Shown here: positions 14,559-26,538 of the stretch, one piece after another | How positions within the stretch are numbered: position 1 is the first letter of the stretch | Layout: each line of letters starts with the position of its first letter | Assembly (NCBI RefSeq): GCF_900188105.1 | Contig: NZ_FZNP01000002.1 | Span: forward strand, 248,001-312,000 | Direction of reading: 5' to 3' | From: Actinomadura mexicana | Lineage (GTDB): Bacteria > Actinomycetota > Actinomycetes > Streptosporangiales > Streptosporangiaceae | DNA: 64,000 nucleotides | Translations under genes and position numbers: made by a program | Notes under the pieces: model-generated | Told to the model about the DNA's origin: nothing | Database searches by the model: none | Seen by the model: only the letters and a program-made list of their open reading frames with translations

Positions 14559-15482
14559 TCAGCAGGTCAGGTTGCTTCCTGCGGAGACGCCGAGGATCTG
14601 GGTGAATCTCTGGTAGGCGTTCACCCGGCTCTGCACTTGGGCCGGGTTCCGGCCGTCGCACTCCAGAGCGCCGTTGATGCTTCGGATCGTCTCGCCGAAC
14701 CCGCGGCCGTTGACCATCGCGCTGTGGCCGGTCATGGTGCCGGGGCCGTTCTGGGTCATCCAGTACCAGAGCCCGGTCCGCCAGGAGACCGACGCGTCCC
14801 GCTCCACGAGCCACGGGTTGTTCAGCAGGTCGAGGCCGAGGGCGTCGCCCGCCGCCTTGTAGTTGAAGTTCCAGCTCAGCTGGATGGGACCGCGACCGTA
14901 GTAGGCCGCCTGCCCCGCCGGGCATCCGTAGGGCCGGCCCGCGTCGCAGTAGTGCGGGTAGTTCCCGGTGTTCTGCTCGACGACGTAGACGAGTCCGCCG
15001 GTCTCGTGGTTGACGTTGGCCAGGAAGGCGGCCGCCTCCTGCTTCCTCACCGTGTCGCTTCCGGTGCCGGCGAACGCGGGGAAGGCCGCCATGGCCGCGG
15101 TAAGGCCGCCGTAGCTGTAGAACGAGTTGCGGCTCGGGAACATCTGGTCGAACTGCGATCCGCTCACCACGGACCCGCTCTGGCTGGGCGGATCGCCGGG
15201 GTCGGACGACCCGCCGCCACAGGTCCCCTGGTCGGCCCACACGTCGGCGCGGCCCGGGGTCTCGTTCTGCGTCCACCACTTCGCCGACCAGTTGTGCCCG
15301 TTGTAGGACACCGCGGCACCGCCGGTGTAGACGGCGGAGGAGCTCCACGCCGCCGCGCAGTCCGCGGCGGAGGCCGACGCCATCGGCAGGACGGCCGGCA
15401 GCGTCCCCGCCGCGAGCAGGAGAGCACCGGCGAGCCGGGCACCGAGCAGCAGGGGGACGCGCCGCGCCTCGCGGACCGGCAT
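14559..15482 (-). CDS. Secreted GH19 chitinase with CBM5/12 chitin-binding domain
   Basis: This enzyme hydrolyses chitin with inversion. The 307-residue product has a signal peptide (about 1-40, ending ASASAA), a small CBM5/12 domain (about 41-88: AWSSSAVYTGGAAVSYNGHN, then W and WADQGTC), a Ser/Asp/Pro linker, and a GH19 domain (from about 105). The first catalytic Glu is E160 in NHETGG, followed by YYGRGPIQLSWNFNY, both hallmark segments. It is translationally coupled to the LPMO gene by a TGATG overlap at 15482. The pair would attack crystalline chitin together. Confidence 0.94.
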   Translation of the reverse strand: MPVREARRVPLLLGARLAGALLLAAGTLPAVLPMASASAADCAAAWSSSAVYTGGAAVSYNGHNWSAKWWTQNETPGRADVWADQGTCGGGSSDPGDPPSQSGSVVSGSQFDQMFPSRNSFYSYGGLTAAMAAFPAFAGTGSDTVRKQEAAAFLANVNHETGGLVYVVEQNTGNYPHYCDAGRPYGCPAGQAAYYGRGPIQLSWNFNYKAAGDALGLDLLNNPWLVERDASVSWRTGLWYWMTQNGPGTMTGHSAMVNGRGFGETIRSINGALECDGRNPAQVQSRVNAYQRFTQILGVSAGSNLTC

Positions 15483-16036
15483 CACTGGACGTTCACGTCG
15501 ACGCAGGCGTAGAAGGCGTTGGCCGTGTCGGCGATGTTCCAGATCGCCAGCACCTTCTGCCGGCCGGTGACGCCGCCGAGGTCGACCGAGTGCGAGACGG
15601 TGGACGGGGGCTGCTGGTTGTTGCCGTCGACCACGGCGACGCGCCTGCCGCCGACGTAGTACTCGTAGTTCGAGGTGCGGTGCCGGGCGGTGAAGGTCCA
15701 GGTGAAGGTCACCGTTCGGCCGACGGTCGTGGCCCTCCAGCCCTTGCCGTCGTCGTCGAGCTCGGCGAACCGCGCGTTCCCGCCGCTGCAGCTGCGCAGG
15801 CCCTTCGGGCCCTCGACGCTCTGCGGCTCCCACTGGATGGAGCCGCACTGGACGATGTGCTGCGCGCACTGGGCCTGCCGGCTCATCGGCGCCGAGACGT
15901 ATCCGTGGGCCCAGGCCGAGGTCGCCGGGATCACCACGGCGACGAGCGGGGCGATTCCGACGCCCGCCGTGATGGCGGCGATCCTTCGCGTGCGCTTCGT
16001 GCGGGGGGTCTTCTTGGTGCGGGGGGTGGTTTCCAT
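15482..16036 (-). CDS. AA10 lytic polysaccharide monooxygenase (chitin-active type)
   Basis: This copper enzyme oxidatively cleaves crystalline polysaccharide. The 184-residue precursor has a basic Thr/Arg-rich start, a membrane helix, and cleavage after AWA to expose H44, the N-terminal His of the histidine brace. The second brace residue is H119 (TARHRTSNYEYY) and the axial Phe is F175 (NAFYACVDV). Single-domain size matches small AA10 enzymes. I chose ATG 16036, giving a normal signal peptide; upstream reading runs through low-complexity Pro. It is the first gene of a two-gene chitin operon with GH19 and lies 133 bp downstream of a perfect inverted repeat. Confidence 0.93.
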   Translation of the reverse strand: METTPRTKKTPRTKRTRRIAAITAGVGIAPLVAVVIPATSAWAHGYVSAPMSRQAQCAQHIVQCGSIQWEPQSVEGPKGLRSCSGGNARFAELDDDGKGWRATTVGRTVTFTWTFTARHRTSNYEYYVGGRRVAVVDGNNQQPPSTVSHSVDLGGVTGRQKVLAIWNIADTANAFYACVDVNVQ

Positions 16037-16168
16037 GCGGGGGGTCCTTGCGTGATGGGGATGGTCATGGAACGTCGTCGCGGCAGGGCCTGCCGCAGGG
16101 GGAGCAGTCGACGAACGCGGGGGGGGGGCACGGGGCGGAGCGCGGGGGCGGGCCATGAGCCTCCATTG

Positions 16169-16187
16169 AATAGGAAACTTTCCTATT
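16169..16187. promoter_or_regulatory. Perfect inverted repeat AATAGGAAA-C-TTTCCTATT upstream of the LPMO gene
   Basis: Two 9-bp arms surround a single central base in an AT-rich island that stands out from its GC-rich surroundings. The position upstream of the LPMO-chitinase operon and the compact symmetry suggest a repressor operator. The cognate regulator is not identifiable from the window. Confidence 0.65.
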
Positions 16188-16594
16188 GAATTTAGGGAAC
16201 GGTAACCCCGCGCCCGATCGCGGGCAAGACTCCGGCGGAAACCACCGAAACGGCGCCGCACCAGCACGGCCGGACCAGTGCAGGCAGGGAAGCGAACCAG
16301 CTGGTTGCGGTCGGAGAATTCGGCACCATTCCCCGCAACCGCCCACCGATGGTCGGCGAGATCTGCCAACGGACCGCCCGGATCCCCATATCGGGTGCCG
16401 GCGCGGGTGAGATTCCGGTCACCGGGACACCCCTTGGAGGCCCGTCCCCGCCCTTCTACGATCGGGCCACCCATTTCTGTCGCCCGACCGGCGGGAACTC
16501 CCGCGTCCGGCCGGGACGGCGGCGCCGACAAGGGCCAGGCGCGGGCCCTCGTTTAGCGGTCGCCTCGCTGCACGGCGTCCGCCGAGAGGATCAC
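16188..16594. other. Intergenic region between chitin operon and GMC oxidoreductase
   Basis: About 400 bp with no supported gene. Open frames here have no start-site support and no recognisable product. It must contain the divergent promoters for the LPMO operon and the GMC gene. Confidence 0.5.
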
Positions 16595-18196
16595 ATGGAC
16601 CGGAGCGCTGACTACGTCGTGGTGGGGGCCGGCAGCGCCGGCTGCGTGCTGGCCAAGCGGCTGGCCGAGTCCGGGGCTAGCGTCGTCCTGGTGGAGGCGG
16701 GCGGTCCGGACCGGACGCCGCTGGTCCGCAAGCCGGGGCTGATCGCCGTCTTCCACAACGTCCCGCAGCTGAAGAAGCGGCTGGACTGGGGCTTCTACAG
16801 CGCCCCGCAGAAGAACGCGCTCGACCGGAGGATCCCGCAGGTCCGGGGGCGCGTCCTCGGGGGGTCGGGGTCGATCAACGGGATGCTGTTCGTGCGCGGC
16901 CACCGCAAGAACTACGACGACTGGGCCGCCGAGGGCTGCACGGGGTGGGGCTTCGACGACGTCCTCGACAGCTACCGGCGGATGGAGAACTGGGAGGATG
17001 GCACCTCCGACCTGCGCGGCGCGGGCGGCCCCATCCAGGTGACCCGGCAGCGGGACCTCACACCCGCCTCCGAAGCGTTCATCGAGGCGGTCGTCCAGAC
17101 GGCGGGCGTCAAGCGCAACGACGACTACAACGGCGCCGAGCAGGAGGGCGTGGGGGTCTTCCAGCAGAGCGTCGCGGACGGCCTGCGCTACAGCTCGTCC
17201 GTCGGCTACCTGGACGACCACGGCCTGCCGAACCTGACGGTCCTGACGAACGTGACCGTGCAGCGGGTCGTGATCGACAAGGGGCGGGCCACGGGCGTCG
17301 AGGTCGCCGGCAAGCGGGGGAAGGCGACGATCCGGGCGTCCCGGGAGGTCGTCCTGTCGGCGGGGGCGTTCGGTTCCCCGCACCTGCTGATGCTGTCCGG
17401 CGTGGGCCCGGCCGGCCATCTGGGGGACCACGGCATCGAGGTGCGCGCCGACCTCCCGGTGGGCGACAACCTGCACGACCACATGTTCGTGCCGATGACG
17501 TTCGTCATGGACACGGCCCGCCACAGAGGCACCTCGCCCTACTTCGCCAGGGGCGTCGCCAAGGAGTGGACGAGAGGCGGGACGTGGGTGGCCCGCAGCG
17601 TGTTCGAGGCGGTCGGCTTCGTCCGCAGCGGGCAGGCGGGCGACGTGCCCGACATCCAGTTGCACGCGTTGCCGTGGTCGTACCCGTTCCCGAACCAGGA
17701 CGCGCCGACCCGGCACGCCGTCGACAAGCGGTCCGCGCTCACGATCATGCCGACGCTGATCTACCCGAAGAGCCGCGGCACGATCCGGCTGGGGTCGGCG
17801 GACCCGTCCGCCGCGCCGATCATCGACCCCGGCTACCTCACCGAGCCCGACGACGCCCGGCTGCTGCTGGACGGCATCGAGCTCGTCCGCGAGGTGATGG
17901 CCTGCCAGGCCATCGCCGGGGACGTCAAGGAGGAGCTGTCCCCCGGGCCGCGGTACCCCGACCGGAAGGCCCTGGCCGAGGAGCTGCCGAACCGCGCCAC
18001 GACCGTCTACCACCCCGTCGGGTCGTGCCGGATGGGCGCCGACGAGCGGGCCGTCGTCGACCCCGAACTGCGCGTGCGCGGCATCGAGGCACTCCGCGTG
18101 GCGGACGCTTCGATCATGCCGACCATCATCGGCGGCAACACCAACGCCCCCAGCATGATGATCGGCGAACACGCCGCGAAGCTGATCCTCGAATGA
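16595..18196 (+). CDS. GMC-family FAD oxidoreductase (choline dehydrogenase-like)
   Basis: The 533-residue flavoprotein oxidises an alcohol. It has the FAD-binding GAGSAG motif (11-16), the GMC signature around RGRVLGGSGSINGMLFVRGH, the second signature SAGAFGSPHLLMLSGVGP, and the active-site His in YHPVGSCRMG followed by the Asn of GGNTNAPSMM. The ATG at 16595 follows GAGAGGATCAC. There is no signal peptide, so it acts in the cytoplasm. It is a single gene ending in a strong hairpin; substrate unknown. Low homology to true choline dehydrogenase cannot be excluded. Confidence 0.9.
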   Translation: MDRSADYVVVGAGSAGCVLAKRLAESGASVVLVEAGGPDRTPLVRKPGLIAVFHNVPQLKKRLDWGFYSAPQKNALDRRIPQVRGRVLGGSGSINGMLFVRGHRKNYDDWAAEGCTGWGFDDVLDSYRRMENWEDGTSDLRGAGGPIQVTRQRDLTPASEAFIEAVVQTAGVKRNDDYNGAEQEGVGVFQQSVADGLRYSSSVGYLDDHGLPNLTVLTNVTVQRVVIDKGRATGVEVAGKRGKATIRASREVVLSAGAFGSPHLLMLSGVGPAGHLGDHGIEVRADLPVGDNLHDHMFVPMTFVMDTARHRGTSPYFARGVAKEWTRGGTWVARSVFEAVGFVRSGQAGDVPDIQLHALPWSYPFPNQDAPTRHAVDKRSALTIMPTLIYPKSRGTIRLGSADPSAAPIIDPGYLTEPDDARLLLDGIELVREVMACQAIAGDVKEELSPGPRYPDRKALAEELPNRATTVYHPVGSCRMGADERAVVDPELRVRGIEALRVADASIMPTIIGGNTNAPSMMIGEHAAKLILE

Positions 18197-18208
18197 GGCC
18201 TGCCCTCC

Positions 18209-18246
18209 CGTGCGGACCGGCCCCCGCCCAGGGGCTGGTCCGCACG
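18209..18246. terminator. Strong terminator hairpin after the GMC gene
   Basis: CGTGCGGACC and GGTCCGCACG pair perfectly, extended inward by GGCCCC with GGGGCT (one G-U), for a 16-bp stem with a 6-nt loop. It separates the GMC gene from the convergent phosphatase gene. Confidence 0.75.
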
Positions 18247-18299
18247 CGAGGGCCAAGCCCACGCGACCCGGGAGGTGCGTTTCCGGACTGAGCACAGGG

Positions 18300-18731
18300 T
18301 CAGGCTGGGAAGCGGGTTATCCAGCGGCGTTGCCAGGGGGTTTCGACGGCGCGGGGGTGGTGGTGCTCACGTGTCCAGGTGACGGCCTCGGACGAGGCCA
18401 CTCCCGACAGGACGGCCAGGCATGCGATGACCGTGCCGGTGCGGCCGACGCCGCCTCCGCAGGCGACCTCGACGGCGGCGCCGGAGCGGGCCCGCTCGTG
18501 CAGGGCGCGGATCTGCCGGACGGCCTCGTCCCGGTCCCGGGGCAGCAGGAAGTCCGGCCAGTCGATCCAGGCGGACGGCCAGCTCAGCTCCGGCTCGTGC
18601 CTGCGGCGGAGGCGGCCGGAGCCCAGGTAGAGCCCGAAGTCGGGGGCCGGGCCGTCCGGAGGCGGGTTCCGCAGGCCGCGTCCGCGGATCGGTGTCCCGT
18701 CGGGAAGCCGGATCGCGCCGGTGAGCGTCAT
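18300..18731 (-). CDS. Protein tyrosine/dual-specificity phosphatase
   Basis: This 143-residue cysteine phosphatase has the P-loop C91-GGGVG-R97-TGT, the HCX5R signature in the form ACGGGVGRT, and a WPSAWIDWPDF segment that can act as the general-acid loop. Length suits a small cytoplasmic dual-specificity phosphatase. The ATG at 18731 overlaps the stop of the CGNR gene as ATGA, so they are co-translated. A link between the phosphatase and the zinc-finger protein is inferred from coupling only. Confidence 0.83.
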   Translation of the reverse strand: MTLTGAIRLPDGTPIRGRGLRNPPPDGPAPDFGLYLGSGRLRRRHEPELSWPSAWIDWPDFLLPRDRDEAVRQIRALHERARSGAAVEVACGGGVGRTGTVIACLAVLSGVASSEAVTWTREHHHPRAVETPWQRRWITRFPA

Positions 18732-19282
18732 CGGGCCCCCGCCCGGCGGCGCGCGCGGTGGTTGGCGACGTTGAGTCTGTTTCCGCACAGCTCTGGCATG
18801 CAGTAGCGGCGGCGCCCGGCGCGGCTGGCGTCGGCGAACACGCCGCCGCATCCGGGGGCGGCGCACGGGCGGAAACGGCCCTGGCCGAGGGCCCGGACAA
18901 GGTCGAGCAGCGCGACGCCGACGAGGGCGGCCACCTCCCCGACGAGCGAGGCGTTCCGGGCCGTCGGGACGTACCACTGCCACCGGCCGGACGGATCGCG
19001 GCGCAGCACGGGCGCGAGCCCGGCGTGCCCGGCCAGCAGCGCCGCTCGCTCCACCGCCTCGTCCTCGGTCCCGGACTCCATGAGGGTGCGCACCTCGCCG
19101 CGCAGGAAGCGGACCTTCTCGACGTCATCGGCGGTCGGCACCGCGACGTCGTACGCCGCGAGCAGGTCGGCCAGGTCGGCGGGCCCGCGGAGCGCCTCGG
19201 CCCCCCGGACGTCCGGCGACGTGCCGACGAGGTCGTTCGCGACCTCGACGCCCGCCGCGTAGTCGGCCATCGGGATGAGCAC
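18728..19282 (-). CDS. CGNR zinc-finger domain protein
   Basis: This 184-residue protein has an N-terminal helical ABATE-type domain and a C-terminal zinc finger with C-x4-C spacing in FRPCAAPGCGG and then YCMPELCGNR, the CGNR signature of predicted stress-linked DNA-binding regulators. The GTG at 19282 has GGAGGAC a few bases upstream; the ATG at 19270 is less well placed. The same GGAGGAC is complementary to GTCCTCC at the upstream side, so the ribosome site may be masked in RNA. It lies 37 bp after the Clp gene and overlaps the phosphatase gene. Confidence 0.85.
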   Translation of the reverse strand: MLIPMADYAAGVEVANDLVGTSPDVRGAEALRGPADLADLLAAYDVAVPTADDVEKVRFLRGEVRTLMESGTEDEAVERAALLAGHAGLAPVLRRDPSGRWQWYVPTARNASLVGEVAALVGVALLDLVRALGQGRFRPCAAPGCGGVFADASRAGRRRYCMPELCGNRLNVANHRARRRAGAR

Positions 19283-19284
19283 AC

Positions 19285-19311
19285 GTCCTCCAGTAAGGTT
19301 TATAGGAGGAC
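19285..19311 (-). promoter_or_regulatory. Inverted repeat that pairs with the CGNR ribosome-binding site
   Basis: GTCCTCC and GGAGGAC form a 7-bp stem with a 13-nt loop in the RNA of the minus strand. The right arm is the Shine-Dalgarno sequence of the CGNR gene. The loop contains TATAAA, which could alternatively be a -10 element of an internal promoter. Confidence 0.45.
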
Positions 19312-19319
19312 TGTAGCCC

Positions 19320-21788
<2,469 letters not shown>

Positions 21789-21818
21789 ATCCCCTGGCCC
21801 GTACCATCCCGCGGTCAT

Positions 21819-22184
21819 CTCCGAAAACCCCCCGGTAGTCGAAGGACACGTCATAACAACGGACATCCCCCTGCCCATGGCATGCCCCGGAAAGCACCCA
21901 CGCCAACCGTCCCGCGGCATAGCTCGCCTGCCTTCGGCAGGACGGACGCCCGACCGGTCAGAAATCGAGAAGCGCCCTTGACCGGGCCGCGCCTAGCGTG
22001 AGGACAACGGATATCAGTACGGCCGACCGGAAGCAGGCGTTCGCACGAAATCAGCAGGTGAAGGCGCGCAAGAGCGGAAAGCCCGGGGGCGGTGTCGCGG
22101 TGGATGCGGCAGTGGCGCATCACCGCCGCCCAGCCCCGCCAGCCCCTGCCGACTGCCCCGCGCCAAGCCGCGTCACCTGGCCGG
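21819..22184. other. Gap between Clp ATPase and DUF397 gene
   Basis: No supported gene. A plus-strand frame from a GTG at 21998 begins with a plausible hydrophilic stretch but decays into Pro/Ala-rich sequence, so I do not call it. The region should include the Clp promoter. Confidence 0.4.
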
Positions 22185-22391
22185 CTAGTCCAGGCTCCCG
22201 GCCTTCACGCGCTCGACCAGCCCCCGGAAAGCGTCCCGTCCCACGGTAAGGCGCGGCCCGCCGGGATCCTTGCCGTCCCGGATGCTGACCGCATGAACCC
22301 CTGTCGCCACCTCAACGCATTGCTGCTGAGAGTTGTTGTGGCTGTAGCTGCTCCTGCGCCACCGGACGGCGGACGAACCGGACTCGGGCAT
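22185..22391 (-). CDS. DUF397 domain protein
   Basis: The 68-residue product is a full DUF397 domain: VRWRRSSYSHNNSQQQCVEV, then the HAVSIRDGKDPGGPRLTV and FRGLVERVKAG segments. In streptomycetes this family normally follows an XRE-type regulator and takes part in antibiotic-linked developmental control. Here no helix-turn-helix gene is adjacent on either side, so it is an orphan copy. The ATG at 22391 has AGGTGAGAAGG upstream. Confidence 0.85.
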   Translation of the reverse strand: MPESGSSAVRWRRSSYSHNNSQQQCVEVATGVHAVSIRDGKDPGGPRLTVGRDAFRGLVERVKAGSLD

Positions 22392-22624
22392 GGCGGCCTT
22401 CTCACCTGGACGACCTTGTTCAGACGACTCTGCCGCCACCGTAAGCCGCCCCCTCCACCCGCACCAGCAACGACCTCGTCACCGCCAAGCCAGGTCATAC
22501 GGTTCGGATGACCCGTCCCCGGCGGCCGGGCGTTTCCTACTTCTTCTCGGGGCGGCCGAATCACGGGCGCGTCGTGCGGGCAGGGCGCGGAGAGCGGACA
22601 GGCCCCGGGCGAGGCGTGCGGGTC

Positions 22625-23680
22625 TCAAGACCTGCGGGTCCAGCGGTGATAGGCGTCTACGTCGACGTTGCTGCCGCACACGATGGTGACGACGTGTCGG
22701 CCGGCGAAGCGGTCGCGGTCTTCGCGGATCGCCGCGATGCCGAGGGCGGCCGACGGTTCCACCACGAGTCCGGCGCCGTCGAGGAGCATCCGCATGCCGG
22801 CGACGATCGACGCCTCCTCGACCAGGACGGCGTCGTCGGCGACCAGGAGGAGGTCGTCCAGGACGTCCGGGATGGGACGTCGTCCGGCGACGCCGTCAGC
22901 GATGGTGTCGGTCGATTCGGTGGTGACGACGCGCCGCTGATGCCAGGAGCGCGTCATCGCCGGTGCGCCCGAGGGCTGGACGCAGATCACCTCGACCTCG
23001 GGCGCGAAGGTCTTGAGCACATGCCCCACACCCGTGGCCAGCGCCCCGCCGCCGAGCGCGATCAGGACGGTGTCGAAGGGCGGTGCGGAATCGGCGGACG
23101 GCGAGACCTCGTAGAACGGCGCGGAACCGGAGGCCGGTGCGGAGCCGAGCGCCGGTGCGGAGCCGAGCGCCGGTGCGGAGCCGAGCAGTTCCAGGGCGAT
23201 GGTCGCAGCGCCCTCGCACGTCTCGATGTCCAGGCTGTCCTCGACCAGCCGGATGCCGTCGTGCCGCGCGATGGCCACCGCCCGCTCGCGCGCCATGTCG
23301 AAGTCGCCGTCCACCAGTTCCAGCCTGGCGTCCAAGGCGCGGATGCGATCGAGCTTGACCGCGGGCGCCGAACGGGAGGCCACAACGGTGACGTCGAGCC
23401 CCCTGGCACGCCCGGACCAGGCGAGGGCCTGACCGAGGTTGCCCGCGCTGGCGCACACCGCCGCACGCGGGCCGTTCTCGGCGAGGAGGCCGGCGACGAT
23501 CTCGGTGCCGCGCCCCTTGAAACTGCGGACGGGATTCGCCGTCTCCAGCTTGATGCTCACCGCGCATCCGAGGTCGGGCTCCAGCGCCTCGCAGCGATAC
23601 AGAGGTGTGTCGAGGAAAGCCGGGGCGATCATCCGGCGAGCCGCCCGGATCCGAGCAGTGTCGAGGCGCGTCTCCAGCAC
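22625..23680 (-). CDS. Threonine/serine dehydratase-like PLP enzyme with repetitive insert
   Basis: This fold-type II PLP enzyme probably deaminates threonine or serine to the 2-oxo acid. PLP Lys55 lies in SFKGRG, the Asn loop is SAGNLGQAL, and the Gly-rich phosphate loop is ALGGGALATG. No C-terminal ACT domain is present, so the 351-residue form is catabolic-like. It has an insertion around residues 165-188 reading GSAPAL repeated, encoded by an 18-bp tandem array; this is not a family feature. The start is the GTG at 23680; a ribosome site is weak. It lies downstream of glutamate dehydrogenase, separated by a hairpin. Confidence 0.87.
   Translation of the reverse strand: MLETRLDTARIRAARRMIAPAFLDTPLYRCEALEPDLGCAVSIKLETANPVRSFKGRGTEIVAGLLAENGPRAAVCASAGNLGQALAWSGRARGLDVTVVASRSAPAVKLDRIRALDARLELVDGDFDMARERAVAIARHDGIRLVEDSLDIETCEGAATIALELLGSAPALGSAPALGSAPASGSAPFYEVSPSADSAPPFDTVLIALGGGALATGVGHVLKTFAPEVEVICVQPSGAPAMTRSWHQRRVVTTESTDTIADGVAGRRPIPDVLDDLLLVADDAVLVEEASIVAGMRMLLDGAGLVVEPSAALGIAAIREDRDRFAGRHVVTIVCGSNVDVDAYHRWTRRS
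23115..23186. repeat. 18-bp minisatellite, three perfect units plus one degenerate
   Basis: GCCGGTGCGGAGCCGAGC is repeated at 23133, 23151 and 23169, with a diverged unit at 23115. It encodes the GSAPAL insertion of the PLP enzyme and stays in frame. Confidence 0.9.
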
Positions 23681-23713
23681 GACACAGCAGCGTAGCCCGC
23701 AAGGCTCTGATGA

Positions 23714-23749
23714 CGGCCCGGCAGGGCGTCACCCCCCCCCGCCGGGCCG
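23714..23749 (-). terminator. Terminator-like hairpin after glutamate dehydrogenase
   Basis: CGGCCCGGC pairs with GCCGGGCCG (9 bp) around an 18-nt loop that includes a run of C. It lies 23 bp past the dehydrogenase stop. Confidence 0.5.
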
Positions 23750-23771
23750 ACGGGCGGATGTGGGTGGCGTA

Positions 23772-25340
<1,569 letters not shown>

Positions 25341-25397
25341 TCACGCGAACGTCTGGAACCTCAGATGGGGGCTTCCCCAAGGGGGCGGTCAGGGAAG

Positions 25398-25751
25398 TCA
25401 GGAGTCGCGGAGCCTGTCGGCGATGACGGCGGCCTGGCTGCGGTCGATGTCCTTGGTCGCGGTGAGCAGGGTGACGGTGCTCTGCCGGGCGAGGTCCCGA
25501 AGGTGGTCGAGGGCCGCGGCGCGTTCGGGCTCGGTCAGTTCCGCGTCGTAGCGGCGGGTGAACTCCTCGAATTTGGCGGCGTCGTGGCCGTACCACTTGC
25601 GGAGTTCGGTGGAGGGGGCGACGTCCTTCTCCCACTCGTCCAGGCGGGCCTTGTCCTTCGACAGGCCCCGGGGCCACACCCGGTCGACCAGGATCCGTGT
25701 CCCGTCCTCGGTCGACGGCGGCTCGTACACCCTGCGCAGCCGTACCTCCAT
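25398..25751 (-). CDS. DUF488 family protein (YeaO-like)
   Basis: The 117-residue product has the DUF488 hallmarks ILVDRVWPRGLSKDKARLDE, WEKDVAPSTELRKWYGHD and TLLTATKDIDRSQA. The family is widespread, cytoplasmic and of unknown function, sometimes next to stress genes. The start at 25751 gives MEVRLRRVYEPP, the usual N-terminus. It is a single gene flanked by about 250 bp and 70 bp gaps. Confidence 0.9.
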   Translation of the reverse strand: MEVRLRRVYEPPSTEDGTRILVDRVWPRGLSKDKARLDEWEKDVAPSTELRKWYGHDAAKFEEFTRRYDAELTEPERAAALDHLRDLARQSTVTLLTATKDIDRSQAAVIADRLRDS

Positions 25752-25823
25752 GACGCGTCTATACCCCGGGCCACGGATGTGACGCGCGACCCCCTGGCCC
25801 CCAGACGGGCGGGGCGCTCTGGC

Positions 25824-26174
25824 TCACTGCGGGTTTCGGGGGCGTCCTCGCGGGGGCAGGGGTGGGCGGCGCCCGTCGAGATCCGGCCACGCGGGTCGGG
25901 GCTGTCCAGGGGCCCATCCCCTGCCGGGGCCGCCCTCCAGGGTGTCCCTGCGGTCGGCGGCGGCGCGGCGGGCGAATTCGGCGGCGGCCGTCCGGCGGGC
26001 GAACTCGGCGGCCAGGGCGCGGCCGAGGACGTCGTCGTCCGGGCGGTGCCTTTCCAGATATTCGAGGGCCTCGGCGAGTTCCGCGGTCGTCAGTCGCCGT
26101 ACCGGCTTCCCGGTCCAGCGCGGAGGTCCGGCGAGCCGTCCGGCGGACGGGGCGGCGCGGGGTTCGGTGCTCAG
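25824..26174 (-). CDS. Hypothetical protein with AAEFARR repeats
   Basis: This short frame encodes a helical segment RRLTTAELAEALEYLERHRP, a repeat AAEFARR in tandem, and a Pro/Arg-rich tail. No family is recognised. A CTG at 26174 has AAAGGA well placed on the minus strand, whereas the nearest ATG (26285) collides with the divergent small gene at 26280. I therefore give the short form with reservation. Confidence 0.4.
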   Translation of the reverse strand: MSTEPRAAPSAGRLAGPPRWTGKPVRRLTTAELAEALEYLERHRPDDDVLGRALAAEFARRTAAAEFARRAAADRRDTLEGGPGRGWAPGQPRPAWPDLDGRRPPLPPRGRPRNPQ

Positions 26175-26279
26175 GGCGGGGGTCCTTTCAATTCTGGTGC
26201 CGGCAAAGCCTTTTCCGTACCGGCGGCGGGGCGGCGCGGCGCAATGGGCCGCATTCGTGTCACCGAATAGAATCGCCAC

Positions 26280-26474
26280 GTGCATTGGTGGAACCAGCAG
26301 GCCTGCGAGGCGGCAGCGGAGGCGCAGGCCGCCGATCCCTCGCCGGGGAATCTCATGGCCGCCGCGCAGGTGCAGGCGCTCGTCTCGATGGCGGAGGCGC
26401 TGCACCGCATTGCGGCGGCGCTGGAGGCGCACGACGATTCCGAGGCATTGACGCTTCCCCTCCGGCCGAAATAA
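26280..26474 (+). CDS. Small hypothetical helical protein
   Basis: The 64-residue product begins MHWWNQQACEAAAEAQAADP and continues with an amphipathic helix (AQVQALVSMAEALHRIAAAL) that could dimerise. No family is recognised. The GTG at 26280 is the only suitable start; the ribosome site is weak. The gene ends just before a long perfect hairpin shared with the convergent membrane-protein gene. Confidence 0.55.
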   Translation: MHWWNQQACEAAAEAQAADPSPGNLMAAAQVQALVSMAEALHRIAAALEAHDDSEALTLPLRPK

Positions 26475-26486
26475 CCGGCCGCCCCA

Positions 26487-26532
26487 GCGGAATACCGGTG
26501 CGCCCTGTCGACGGGGCGCACCGGTATTCCGC
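26487..26532. terminator. Bidirectional terminator, 19-bp perfect stem
   Basis: The arms at 26487-26505 and 26514-26532 are exact reverse complements with an 8-nt loop. It lies between two convergent genes whose stops are at 26474 and 26539. Confidence 0.85.
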
Positions 26533-26538
26533 GGGGTG

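Noticed and set aside
16595..18196. GMC oxidoreductase as electron or peroxide donor for the neighbouring LPMO
   Set aside because: The GMC protein lacks a signal peptide while the LPMO is secreted, and the genes are divergent and separated by about 560 bp.
23731..23740. Run of nine to ten C residues as a possible phase-variable tract
   Set aside because: It lies in the loop of an intergenic hairpin between two genes, not in a coding or promoter position.
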